Source: Rubripirellula sp.
GTDB taxonomy: Bacteria; Planctomycetota; Planctomycetia; Pirellulales; Pirellulaceae
Reading direction: 5' to 3'
Assembly (NCBI GenBank): GCA_012270065.1
Contig: JAAXJB010000047.1
Location: 129,346-193,345 of the forward strand
Length of the DNA: 64,000 nt
Under the pieces are notes generated by a model that saw only the letters and a list, made by a program, of their open reading frames with translations, was not told the origin of the DNA and searched no databases. Positions 37,246-45,830 of this stretch are shown piece by piece. Made by a program: the position numbers and the translations under genes. Numbering within the stretch: position 1 is the stretch's first letter; every line of letters begins with the position of its first letter.

Positions 37246-38586
37246 TCAACTCGCTTGGCGAGCCTGCCCAGCAATTAAAAATGCAATTTCCATGGCCTGT
37301 TCATAGTTGAGTCGTGGGTCGACCGTACTCTCATAGGCTCGTGCCAGATCGGTTGATTGCAGGCCGCCTGTCCCACCGATGCATTCGGTGACATCATTCC
37401 CCGTCAACTCAAGATGAATTCCACCGGCGATCGTGCCGTGTTCTTCATGGATCAAAAACGAATCACGTACCTCGCTGAGGATATCATCAAAACGACGCGT
37501 TTTTATACCATGATCGGTTGTGATGGTATTACCGTGCATGGGATCAATGGACCAAAGCACCGGATGCCCGATCCGCTCAACCGCGGCGATCAGCGGAGGT
37601 AAACAGCTTTGGATTTTTTGTGCGCCAAAACGGCAAATCAGTGTCAAACGTCCTGCTTTCCGATCAGGATTGAGGGTCCTGATCAAGTCAGTCAATTCCT
37701 CGGGAGAGGCAGTAGGACCTACCTTCAATCCGATGGGATTTTTGATCCCGCGAAAATACTCTACATGAGCACCATCAATCGCGCGCGTACGATCACCAAT
37801 CCATGGATAATGTGTGCCCAGATTGTACCAGCCCGTCCCACCAATCGATTGTCTTGTGAGTGACTGTTCATAGGGTAGCAGCAGTGCTTCATGGGAAGTG
37901 TAAAAGTCCACTCGCGACAAGTCACCATTCGCAACCCCACCGATGGTATCGAGGAAACGTAGTGAATCGCTGATTCCGTTTACGATCTTATGATACTGCT
38001 GTGATTTTTTTGATTGAGTGACAAACTCAAGCTCCCAATTTTCTGGATGGTGGATGTCGGCAAATCCACCTTCTGCGAGTGCCCGCAGGTAGTTCAACGT
38101 CTGGGCAGATCGGCTATATGCCTCCAAAAGCAATTCGGGACGATTTTTTCTGTCTTCTTCGGTAAAGGGTATCCGATTCACGCAGTCTCCACGGTAGGAC
38201 GGAAGAGTAATTCCATCCCGGGTTTCTGTGTCACTTGATCGTGGCTTTGCGTATTGTCCGGCGATTCGGCCAACACGGATGACGGGTTTGTTCATCCCGT
38301 AAACGAGCACGAGGCTCATTTGCAGCAATACTTTCAGTTTCTTTGCGATTGGATCGGCACGGCAGGCTTGGAAACTCTCACTGCAGTCTCCTCCCTGAAG
38401 CAGAAATGCTTTTCCGTTTGCTGCCAATGCCAACTGATTCCTGAGACGTTCAACCTCCCAACTTGTTACCAGCGGTGGACGTTCAGAGAGTTCACTGACA
38501 ACTGCCTGGAGTTCAGCTTTGCTGTTGTAGCACGGTTGCTGTGACGCTGATTTGCTGTTCCATGAGCAAGGTTTCCAATCAGACAT
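37246..38586 (-). CDS. Class II 3-deoxy-7-phosphoheptulonate (DAHP) synthase
   Basis: 446 residues from ATG 38586, which gives the usual plant-type N terminus (WKPCSWNSKSA); the frame is open upstream to 38676. Condenses phosphoenolpyruvate and erythrose 4-phosphate at the entry of the shikimate pathway. Signatures are FLLQGGDCSESFQA, KPVIRVGRIAGQYAKPRS, GIKNPIGLKVGPTASPEEL and LWSIDPMHGNTITTDHGIK. These include the metal-binding Cys and His and the phosphate-binding Lys/Arg residues of class II enzymes. The C-terminal GGIHLELTGNDVTECIGG is typical. It stands apart from aroDE at 51-53 kb. Confidence 0.96.
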   Translation of the reverse strand: MSDWKPCSWNSKSASQQPCYNSKAELQAVVSELSERPPLVTSWEVERLRNQLALAANGKAFLLQGGDCSESFQACRADPIAKKLKVLLQMSLVLVYGMNKPVIRVGRIAGQYAKPRSSDTETRDGITLPSYRGDCVNRIPFTEEDRKNRPELLLEAYSRSAQTLNYLRALAEGGFADIHHPENWELEFVTQSKKSQQYHKIVNGISDSLRFLDTIGGVANGDLSRVDFYTSHEALLLPYEQSLTRQSIGGTGWYNLGTHYPWIGDRTRAIDGAHVEYFRGIKNPIGLKVGPTASPEELTDLIRTLNPDRKAGRLTLICRFGAQKIQSCLPPLIAAVERIGHPVLWSIDPMHGNTITTDHGIKTRRFDDILSEVRDSFLIHEEHGTIAGGIHLELTGNDVTECIGGTGGLQSTDLARAYESTVDPRLNYEQAMEIAFLIAGQARQAS

Positions 38587-38778
38587 GGGAGATTTCTGGG
38601 AATTGGCTGGCGGGATTGGGATTGAACTGCCGTGGTGAACATCGACTGCGAAACGGATCGCAGGATCTTTGTCCATCGCCTGTACACGGCGCGATCTGGG
38701 GCATCAGTCCGCTATCAGAATCAGGTACTGTGCTGGCCGATCGTCAAAAGTGATTGTTGGGGAAACAGTGTCTGCAGA

Positions 38779-39300
38779 TCAGGCCGGTCCGAAGCCTGCC
38801 ATTCTTCGCCACGCGCTCATTTGGCCCATATGCATCATGAAATGTCCACCGATGTAAAACCCATGCATCGCACCAATGGTTGGAAATCTTTCACGCATTG
38901 CTTCATTGGGATTGGCTTGCTGAAAAACGTCGTCTTCGGCTTGTTCAAGCGCGGCAATGGCAGCCTGGTAGTTTGAAAACAGATGTCCGTTCACTTCGTC
39001 CATGGCCGGGTAAATCGAGTTCTCCGGGTCATCGACGCAGACCGCGTCTTTGGAAAACAGTTTTTCATAATGAGCTGATGGTGTGTAGTCAGAGGCGTCA
39101 CAGCCGAGTTGACTGATGACGTGTGAGGCATACAGGCCGAGATGTCCGTAAATGAATGCCGGATGATTGGATTCAATGACAGTACCTTCGACGCGAGCAA
39201 ATCGCGCGTACTTGTCAGCGGGAATGTCTTTGAGCAGACGCTCAGCGTAAGCAAGCCCCAGTTTTGCGGAGGCAGCGATCATGGGTCCTATATGTGACAT
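38779..39300 (-). CDS. DinB-superfamily four-helix protein
   Basis: 173 residues. Four-helix-bundle protein of the DinB/YfiT type. The three metal-binding His are likely in NHPAFIYGHLG and in HGFYIGGHFMMHMGQMSAWRR near the C terminus, the usual end of such proteins. Many members bind nickel or zinc; some are thiol-dependent transferases. The function of this one is unknown. There is no signal peptide. It lies upstream of the DAHP synthase gene, same strand, about 190 bases apart. Confidence 0.85.
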   Translation of the reverse strand: MSHIGPMIAASAKLGLAYAERLLKDIPADKYARFARVEGTVIESNHPAFIYGHLGLYASHVISQLGCDASDYTPSAHYEKLFSKDAVCVDDPENSIYPAMDEVNGHLFSNYQAAIAALEQAEDDVFQQANPNEAMRERFPTIGAMHGFYIGGHFMMHMGQMSAWRRMAGFGPA

Positions 39301-39535
39301 TTATTCAGGCAATGTGAGTGGGGAAAGAATGAAAACCAATGGACAATGCTGCAGTTGGATGAATCAATGGGGCATCGTCATCACGTTGTCACTATAGCCA
39401 GCCTGATCTGCTTTGTAAGACCAGGGGCAGAGTGTGCAGCTTGCAAAACCCAAAGTCCGCGCAATCATGCCATTCAGCGCACTGGCGGATCGTTGTAGTC
39501 ATGGTCGAAATGACGGGATTGTGAAATTTCGCCCT

Positions 39536-39561
39536 GAATAGAGAAGTTGAATAGAGAATTC
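39536..39561. repeat. 13-bp tandem repeat
   Basis: gaatagagaagtt (39536-39548) and gaatagagaattc (39549-39561), 11 of 13 bases equal. It lies in the roughly 300-base gap between the DinB gene and the PQQ propeller gene. Confidence 0.55.
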
Positions 39562-39596
39562 AGGTGATACCAAAGCTTGGATCGCCTGATTTCTGG

Positions 39597-40925
39597 TCAC
39601 TGTGGTTTCGTCAGTGGAGCAGCAATCAATTCCTTGTCGCTTCTGGCGTAGATGAAACCGTTCGCGATGGCCGGGTGTGCCCATGTAACACCGTTTCTGC
39701 GGGGAAGTTGTCGCAAGGTGGGAGCCAGTAATTTGGTACGTGACGATTCCTGGTATCCCTCGGGGGCAAGATTCGCAAAGATAAGCTCTCCCTGATCGTT
39801 GAGCATGATTTCCCGGTTACCGTCTTGCAGAGTGTGAATCGTCGCCCACCGAGCTCTGGGAACTGCGGTTGTGTTTTCCCAGACACGGTCGCCTGTGAGC
39901 AGATCCAGGCAACGCAGTTCCCCATAACTGTCGACACCATAAATATGTTGTCCCTTGATCAATGGTGTGCTGATCATGCAGTGCAAAGCATCTGTGTTTT
40001 TTTCGCTGGTGCCAATTCGACGCCAAACCTGTTTGACATCCGGCCGGTCAAGATTCATTTCAATCAACATTGAGCCATCATAAAACGAAGACACAAAAAG
40101 GTACTTGCCTGCAGTCACCGGGGTGGCGACGCCGATGGGCATGTTGCGTGACTTCATTGGAAGACGCCACAAGGTACTGCCCGTTTGAGGGTTCAGGCCT
40201 GTCACGCTCTCGCCAGTCCAGCAGACGGCTACATCCTGCTTTCCCTGTCGAACAATGATCGGTGCGCTGTAGCCGGCAAGTTCATCTATGGCACGCCATG
40301 CTTCCTTGCCGGTTTCCAGGTTGAAAGCAACGACACAGGCGCCGTCTGACCCTGCGGCAATTTGAATGACAAGGTTTTCATGAACGAGTGGTGCCGCGGT
40401 GATGCCCCAGATCGGCATCTTTGCTTTGTATTCTTTTGCGAGGCGGTGTTCCCAGATGATGTTCCCGGTCGCAGCATTGAGGCATTTCATATCACCCATC
40501 GCCCCAACAGCGATTGCCTTGCCAGAATGAATGGTCACTGCTGCCCGGGGACCGGCTTTGTATCCAATGTTGTATTCATCATCGTTGTAGTTGACCTCGT
40601 AGCTGTGTTCCCAGACCTGTTCACCGGTGTCAGCATTGATACAGAGAATGCGTTCAACTTGATTGTCAGATTCACCAATGCCGCGATCAGTTACATAGAC
40701 TCTCCCGTCTGCTACGGTGGGGCCGCTGTAACCCGATCCAATCGGTATGGACCATTTTTTGGGAAGTTCGCCTTCGGGTAGTTCTTCCAGCAGATTCTGT
40801 TCATTCAAGACGCCATCTCGATTCAGTCCGCGCCACTGCGGAAAATCATCCGCAAACGCATCAACTGAAAAGATCAAAAAAAAGCAGATCAAATAGGAGC
40901 TTGTCTGGTGGCATTTTTTTGTCAT
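39597..40925 (-). CDS. Secreted PQQ-type beta-propeller protein
   Basis: 442 residues from ATG 40925, chosen for its signal peptide (SYLICFFLIFSVDAFA). The mature protein begins DDFPQWRGLNRDGV, the typical start of planctomycete PQQ-like propeller proteins. Repeated blades carry the motif A-T-G-x-x-x-W (NADTGEQVWEH, NAATGNIIWEHRL, NLETGKEAWRA, NPQTGSTLWRL, LLTGDRVWEN). There is no catalytic residue set for a quinoprotein dehydrogenase, so binding or BamB-like scaffolding is as likely as enzyme activity. Confidence 0.9.
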   Translation of the reverse strand: MTKKCHQTSSYLICFFLIFSVDAFADDFPQWRGLNRDGVLNEQNLLEELPEGELPKKWSIPIGSGYSGPTVADGRVYVTDRGIGESDNQVERILCINADTGEQVWEHSYEVNYNDDEYNIGYKAGPRAAVTIHSGKAIAVGAMGDMKCLNAATGNIIWEHRLAKEYKAKMPIWGITAAPLVHENLVIQIAAGSDGACVVAFNLETGKEAWRAIDELAGYSAPIIVRQGKQDVAVCWTGESVTGLNPQTGSTLWRLPMKSRNMPIGVATPVTAGKYLFVSSFYDGSMLIEMNLDRPDVKQVWRRIGTSEKNTDALHCMISTPLIKGQHIYGVDSYGELRCLDLLTGDRVWENTTAVPRARWATIHTLQDGNREIMLNDQGELIFANLAPEGYQESSRTKLLAPTLRQLPRRNGVTWAHPAIANGFIYARSDKELIAAPLTKPQ

Positions 40926-41052
40926 GGATTTACCGGCGTTCTGGGGTATCTGGTGTGGGGACACAGGTAACGATCGTGACTCAGCGAATTGTGAAGCCCT
41001 GATTCATTGCCAGGTGGATTGTTCAGCGTTGGCGGTGTTATTTGTTCACAGG

Positions 41053-41943
41053 CTACAAAGCGGGAAAATTGTATTCCGGGTTCTTGGGGTCGAAGTCGGC
41101 ATCAGTGAGTCCAACGTTGGTTTTCACATCATGATAGGTGTAAGATTCCCGCAAGATCGGCTTTCCGTCTGGTTCATCCGGCCAGCCAAAAGCCCGGTAG
41201 CACAGGATGAGTTGGCGTTCAGGGTCGAGTATGATCTCAGCGAGTGAAAAATCATCGTCTTCGTTTGATGGTTTTTTTCGCTTGATTTGGATCAAATGAG
41301 TGGGGCGACCATCCAGTTCATGGTCGGTAATGATTTTCACGCTGATGTCGGGATTGTCGCGATCTTTTTCTCCGCGTTCGATCAGCTTGTCGATCAGTTT
41401 CATGATCCCGATTTCACTCACGGGATATTGCTGTCCTTGCATGGCCAGAAAGCCATTGGGGTCTAGCCACAGGGTCTTGAGGCCGAGCAACATTCCAACT
41501 TCATGAACAGCCATGGTCCCGTCAAAGAGATCCGCGCCCCAGATCACTTCTCTTCCTTTGAGTGATTGAGGTGATTGGAATGCGAGATAGACTCGCATTG
41601 GTGCATCGTTATTCTCATTGCGGCAACGCGTCTGCACCTTCATCTGTATTTCGGATTCCGGACCCAGAACCCCATTGGAATCAAGTTCCTGTTTGACGAA
41701 ACGCGCTGTGTAGTCGTTCAGATTTTCTGAGAGATATTTTCTGGCTGCTTCTGCCTTGTCGAGCACATCGGCCATGGTCACGACCACGTTTGCAGTTTGT
41801 CCTGTATCGGTCGGCGCTGTCGTGGCAGAATTTTCCGGCACCTTCTGGATGGATTGATAGTAATAGTAACCACCCACCATTCCCACAACGAAGCAGACCG
41901 CAAAGATTTTCTTCTTTTGGATTGGAGTCACGGTGGTTGCCAT
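41053..41943 (-). CDS. DUF1571-type membrane-anchored protein
   Basis: 296 residues. The N-terminal membrane anchor is IFAVCFVVGMVGGYYYY (residues 13-30), followed by a Thr/Ala-rich linker and a beta-rich outer domain. The region YTARFVKQELDSNGVLGPE and the end YTYHDVKTNVGLTDADFDP match the pattern I know as DUF1571, found mainly in planctomycetes. The fold resembles lipoprotein-carrier (LolA-like) proteins, but that is inference. It lies just below the gene of a secreted unknown protein, separated by a terminator. Confidence 0.8.
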   Translation of the reverse strand: MATTVTPIQKKKIFAVCFVVGMVGGYYYYQSIQKVPENSATTAPTDTGQTANVVVTMADVLDKAEAARKYLSENLNDYTARFVKQELDSNGVLGPESEIQMKVQTRCRNENNDAPMRVYLAFQSPQSLKGREVIWGADLFDGTMAVHEVGMLLGLKTLWLDPNGFLAMQGQQYPVSEIGIMKLIDKLIERGEKDRDNPDISVKIITDHELDGRPTHLIQIKRKKPSNEDDDFSLAEIILDPERQLILCYRAFGWPDEPDGKPILRESYTYHDVKTNVGLTDADFDPKNPEYNFPAL

Positions 41944-41975
41944 TCTTTTGAGCTTCGCTGACTTCAGGAATCAAT

Positions 41976-42009
41976 AAAAAAGACCGCCGGGGATTCCTCC
42001 GACGGTCTT
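41976..42009 (-). terminator. Rho-independent terminator
   Basis: Read on the minus strand: arms aagaccgtcgg and ccggcggtctt around a short loop, followed by a run of T (aaaaaa on the plus strand at 41975-41980). It ends the unknown secreted protein gene 42063-43754, 54 bases after its stop codon. Confidence 0.85.
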
Positions 42010-42062
42010 GGTGCTTCAGTTGACGTTGACATTTCATGAATGCTCTTCGTCGGGTCAGCGAT

Positions 42063-43754
42063 CTAGAATTGACCGCCAGGCAAGGCCTGTTGGGATTGTT
42101 GCACCGCAGCACCAATGGCCTGGAGGATACCTTCACCGAGTTCGAACGAGAATTTCTGACCGTTCTCGATTGATTCAGCAACAATGCTCATTTCACCACC
42201 GTCCGGTGAGCGAGTCAAAGCGTCGATCATCGCAGCGACTGTGTCGTTGGCTTCGATGGTCTGTGCATACGTCAGCATCGGCATCATGGTCATTCGCATT
42301 TGGCCTACGGGGCGATCTGCGGAGGTCTTTGTTTGCCCGGCGTCGATCAAATCTTTCATCAGTTTGTCGCTGTCTTTGCCAAAAGCGAGGTACATTGACT
42401 TGGCACCAGTGCCAATGTGCACACGAAGTTTATCGCCGAACATTTTGCGTGCTTCGTCCTGCGAGGCGGGGATATCTGCCTCGACCACATGCATGGTGAC
42501 TCCCTCGTACTTGCCGATGTCAAACTTGAAAACTGGTGCGCCTGGTTCATTTTCGACCTTGGCGGCGACCTCTTTCGCGATACTGGCGACTTCATTTCCA
42601 TCGGCAACAAAAGCACCGAAAACGAACTTGAAGCCGTCTTCATCTGCCAAAAGCAAGGCACCCAGATCGCTTTTCCCCTCAGAAGCGGATTTCACGGAGA
42701 GTTCAAGGACACGATCCACCAAACTGTTGATGTCTTCGCGTTGGCTATCCGAAAGTCCTGGCTGGCTGTCCAAGGCCGAGCGAACGGCAGTCAAAGACGC
42801 TTCCATGCTTGCTTTTGTGTCCTTGATGGCATCTGGGCTGATTGACGAAGCCTGATGGAAATAGGCAGCGGCATTTTCGCGGATGACCGAGGCAAATTGG
42901 GACGGGATGGCGCGACTTCCTTCATACATCGTCGCCAGCTTACTGCCAGCCACTGCTGTGTAACTGCCGTCAACCGTGATTTTCTGTTTGGCCTGATTGA
43001 TATTGAATCCAAACTGAAGCTGATCAGTGTCTTCGATCAGTTGTTCAAGTTGCTTGATGGAGTTTTCAGCTGCCTCGCGACTCGCTTCTGCGTTTGGACC
43101 ATCCTGCAATGCCATCGCCTGCTCAAAGCCCATCTTGAGTTGGGTTGTCAGCATATTGCGTGTTTCAGCAGGGATCTGTTGCATCCTCATGCGCACGGCA
43201 AGGTCATATTTGTTACCCATTCCCTCGAAAAGGGCACTTGGATCTTTCGGGGCCAAAGCAAGAACGTCCTTGGCAGTGCCCATCACGGCCCAATCGCCTT
43301 TTTGCTGGATGTGCACGACGTTGGCACCCAGGATGATCCTAAGTGTGCCATCATCCTCTTCATCATAAGGCCCTGTTTGTGCTTCCAATCGCTTGAGCAC
43401 AGTTTTGATGTCGTTGGTGGGCACAAGGGCTAGCGGTTGGGGCATTCCGTTGACCATTGGCACGACGACACCAATCGGTCGGGTCATGTCCATGCCCTGC
43501 GTGAATGTGCCAGCGAGCAATCCGAACATTCCACCGGCCTGTGCCTGACCAGCGACTCCGGTGACATAGTTGATATCTTGGGTCAACTTGTTCACCGACC
43601 CCAAGGTCACAACGAGAACGGGCTCATTGGACGCGGCATCGCTGTCCTGAGCAGAGACTGGGGATAACCATGTGGAGGGTGCCGCTAGAAGGAACCCTAC
43701 GGCCATCGCGGAGGCCAAGAAGCCACGGCGAATCAAACGATTCGAGAACACCAT
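42063..43754 (-). CDS. Unknown secreted protein, about 563 residues
   Basis: The open frame reaches 43961, but ATG 43754 begins a signal peptide (MVFSNRLIRRGFLASAMAVG, cleavage near VSAQD) with a twin Arg-Arg, so I use it. The mature protein begins with EPVLVVTLGSVNKLTQDINY. It contains Met/Gln-rich helical stretches (around residues 200-300) and repeated ADGNEVASIAKEVAAKVE-like helices, with no known catalytic motif. The C terminus is Gln-rich (AAVQQSQQALPGG). A good terminator follows, suggesting a well-expressed single gene. I do not recognise a named family. Confidence 0.82.
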   Translation of the reverse strand: MVFSNRLIRRGFLASAMAVGFLLAAPSTWLSPVSAQDSDAASNEPVLVVTLGSVNKLTQDINYVTGVAGQAQAGGMFGLLAGTFTQGMDMTRPIGVVVPMVNGMPQPLALVPTNDIKTVLKRLEAQTGPYDEEDDGTLRIILGANVVHIQQKGDWAVMGTAKDVLALAPKDPSALFEGMGNKYDLAVRMRMQQIPAETRNMLTTQLKMGFEQAMALQDGPNAEASREAAENSIKQLEQLIEDTDQLQFGFNINQAKQKITVDGSYTAVAGSKLATMYEGSRAIPSQFASVIRENAAAYFHQASSISPDAIKDTKASMEASLTAVRSALDSQPGLSDSQREDINSLVDRVLELSVKSASEGKSDLGALLLADEDGFKFVFGAFVADGNEVASIAKEVAAKVENEPGAPVFKFDIGKYEGVTMHVVEADIPASQDEARKMFGDKLRVHIGTGAKSMYLAFGKDSDKLMKDLIDAGQTKTSADRPVGQMRMTMMPMLTYAQTIEANDTVAAMIDALTRSPDGGEMSIVAESIENGQKFSFELGEGILQAIGAAVQQSQQALPGGQF

Positions 43755-44135
43755 TGTAAAAACCTTACTCAGGGAAGCATTGACTGGCGGAAAGTTAAGT
43801 CCGCCCGATATTGGAATTGAACTGATCGGGATCAAGAACTCAAAAGCAACGATTGGGGCTGACTTCCAGCTCGCTGTTCTGTGCTCGGTAAAATCATCTT
43901 CACCCAATTTCTTTACCCGCAAACCTTCATGTCGGTTTCGAGCGTCTTGGAAAAAAGACAACTTTGATTGGGCGACATCCTGCCGGAATCAGGGCGCGTT
44001 AAAACATTTTCGGGTCTCATATGCCAAATGAGGCAATGCTGACAACGTCTGGCCCGAAGGGCCAAGTATGATCCCCGATGCTATTTTCGGGAGTGGTGGC
44101 TCACCCTCAATCCCTCTCCGGAAGGGGGTGCTGAC
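43755..44135. other. Intergenic stretch with three adjacent hairpins
   Basis: About 380 bases, no supported gene. Hairpins lie downstream of infA at 44050-44064 (tggccc-gaa-gggcca, perfect), 44074-44091 (cccga...tcggg) and 44102-44130 (caccc...gggtg with an internal tccgga). None is followed by a T tract on the minus strand. Confidence 0.6.
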
Positions 44136-44357
44136 CTACCGCTCTCGATAGACTATTCGACCTTTGGTCAGATCGTAGGGTGAGAGTTCCACTCTTACCT
44201 TATCCCCGGGCACGATACGAATGAAGTGTTTACGCATCCGACCAGCAACGTGTGCCATCACTTCGCTGCCTGTTTCCAGTTGGACGCGAAATCGAGTGTT
44301 TGCCAGTGCTTGTGTGACGGTTCCTTCGACTTCGAAGGCCTCTTCTTTATTTCCCAA
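44136..44357 (-). CDS. infA: Translation initiation factor IF-1
   Basis: 73 residues, a single OB fold: [40 protein letters not shown] and [20 protein letters not shown]. It binds the ribosomal A site during initiation. The start appears to be TTG 44357: no ATG or GTG is available in the frame, and a GAGGT motif (44363-44367) lies at proper distance. It follows rpsI on the same strand by about 300 bases, unlike the usual place near secY/rpmJ. A four-copy 13-bp repeat lies in its leader. Confidence 0.96.
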   Translation of the reverse strand: MGNKEEAFEVEGTVTQALANTRFRVQLETGSEVMAHVAGRMRKHFIRIVPGDKVRVELSPYDLTKGRIVYRER

Positions 44358-44664
44358 AACCAGACCTCAATACAGGAATGCTCTCGCAGGTGAAATTGGA
44401 TGGCCCCTTGATGAGTCGTATCGATCAGTTGTATCGATCAGTCGTATCGATCAGTTGTATCGATGTTCGAGAGAGTGGAACTGATACCGTCCACCTCGAG
44501 AATCATCGGACCTGAGCCACAAATTCAGCGATGAGCAAAAGGTGCGCAGCCCACCACCAGGGTGTGATAATTTTGTCACGCTACCCCCATGGGGCAGCAC
44601 GTTGATGTCCTCTGCAGCCATTGGACTTCGGCATGTCACCGAGGCGATCAAAAAACGCAAACGA
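44358..44664. other. Intergenic stretch between rpsI and infA
   Basis: 307 bases without a supported gene. It holds the infA ribosome-binding site and the 13-bp tandem array at 44415-44466; nothing else recognised. Confidence 0.55.
44415..44466. repeat. 13-bp tandem repeat, four copies, in infA leader
   Basis: Copies at 44415-44427 (gtcgtatcgatca), 44428-44440 (gttgtatcgatca), 44441-44453 (as first) and 44454-44466 (gttgtatcgatgt). The c/t alternation makes a 26-bp higher-order unit repeated twice. Each copy holds the palindrome atcgat. It lies 58-110 bases upstream of the infA start codon. Confidence 0.9.
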
Positions 44665-45078
44665 TTATCGTTTGCTGAACTGGACGCCGCGACGAGCACC
44701 TCGAAGACCAGGCTTCTTTCGTTCTTTCATACGCGAATCACGGGTCAAATACCCACCTTCGCGAAGTGTTTCATGCAGTGTTTCGTCCATGCTGACCAGA
44801 GCACGAGCCAAGCCCATTCGGACAGCTCCACTTTGGCCAGTCATGCCACCACCCGAGACACGAACCAACACATCGACCTGATCTGCTTTTTCGACCGCCG
44901 ACAAAGTAGCAACGATGGCAGCCTGATGCTGATCGTTGACAAAGTATTCAGCGATGGGTTTCTTGTTGATGGTGATCGTTCCGTTACCGGGACGCACGCG
45001 AACGCGGGCTACGCTGCTTTTTCTTCGGCCGGTGCCGAGAGCATCTCCGGAAATCTTGTCCTTTTTGACGGCGACCAT
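44665..45078 (-). CDS. rpsI: 30S ribosomal protein S9
   Basis: 137 residues. Signatures are ALGTGRRKSSVARVRVRPGN near the N terminus and the C-terminal end SRMKERKKPGLRGARRGVQF-SKR, whose basic tail reaches the ribosomal P site. ATG 45078. It follows rplM by 63 bases, the widely conserved L13-S9 pair. Confidence 0.98.
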   Translation of the reverse strand: MVAVKKDKISGDALGTGRRKSSVARVRVRPGNGTITINKKPIAEYFVNDQHQAAIVATLSAVEKADQVDVLVRVSGGGMTGQSGAVRMGLARALVSMDETLHETLREGGYLTRDSRMKERKKPGLRGARRGVQFSKR

Positions 45079-45141
45079 AGGTTCAAATCATGCTTGGGGG
45101 TGAATTGTATTGGGAGAATCCAGTGAACAGGAATGCTCAAC

Positions 45142-45573
45142 TTAGGAGGTTTTCTTGCTGGTTCGCTGAAGCGGTTCGGGCTGTTGTGCGGCATGTGGAT
45201 GATCTGGACCCGTATAGATCTTCAACTTTTTGATCATCTGATAGGCCAACTTGTTTTTCGGCAGCATCCGGCGAACAGCGTGGTAAATCAGATCCTCGGG
45301 CTTGCGTTCCTTGCGATCACCGTAACTCTCGAGTCGAAGACCTGGGTAGCCGGTGTACCATGTGTAGTGCCGGTCATCCATTTTCTTGCCGGTCATCCCA
45401 ACTTTTTCGGCGTTCACAACGATCACATACTCGCCGCAGTCCACATGGGGGGTATAGATGGGCCGATGTTTGCCCATCAGGACGACGGCTATATCACTTG
45501 CAAGTCGACCAAGGACTTCGTCGGATGCGTCGACGACATACCACTGTTGATCGACTTGGCCTGCTTTGGCCAT
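45142..45573 (-). CDS. rplM: 50S ribosomal protein L13
   Basis: About 143 residues from ATG 45573 (MAKAGQVDQQWYVVDASDEV); an upstream ATG at 45594 would add 7 residues. Signatures are GRLASDIAVVLMGKHRPIYT, GEYVIVVNAEKVGMTGKK and YHAVRRMLPKNKLAYQMIKK with LKIYTGPDHPHAAQQP. Assembly protein of the large subunit. First gene of the rplM-rpsI pair; infA follows farther downstream. Confidence 0.98.
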   Translation of the reverse strand: MAKAGQVDQQWYVVDASDEVLGRLASDIAVVLMGKHRPIYTPHVDCGEYVIVVNAEKVGMTGKKMDDRHYTWYTGYPGLRLESYGDRKERKPEDLIYHAVRRMLPKNKLAYQMIKKLKIYTGPDHPHAAQQPEPLQRTSKKTS

Positions 45574-45789
45574 GGTTGTTGGTTGCGCCACCACGGGATT
45601 GACTTATTGGTTTGAATGGATCGAAATCGAAAACCGCCAAATACGGCCGGTCGCCGTACTGCGGGGAATCGAGGAATTTATCGAGCGTCGCCGTGCTGGG
45701 CAAGGCCTTTCGCCCCGATTCATCGTGAAAACGGCTTCAGATCACGATTCCAAGCCAAATATTTCCCCTGAACGGCCAATGGAGGTGCC

Positions 45790-45815
45790 CCAAGGCCGAT
45801 TTCAATCGCCTTTGG
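45790..45815 (-). terminator. Hairpin downstream of photolyase gene
   Basis: Arms ccaaggccgatt and aatcgcctttgg pair at 10 of 12 positions with a 2-base gap, beginning 16 bases after the photolyase stop. There is no T tract, so termination is uncertain. Confidence 0.35.
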
Positions 45816-45830
45816 AGCAATCCAATTGGG

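Noticed and set aside
42184-42855. 223-codon plus-strand frame
   Set aside because: Antisense to the secreted protein 42063-43754, which has a signal peptide and terminator.
44415-44466. CRISPR array
   Set aside because: Repeats of 13 bases with no spacers and no cas genes; a simple tandem array.
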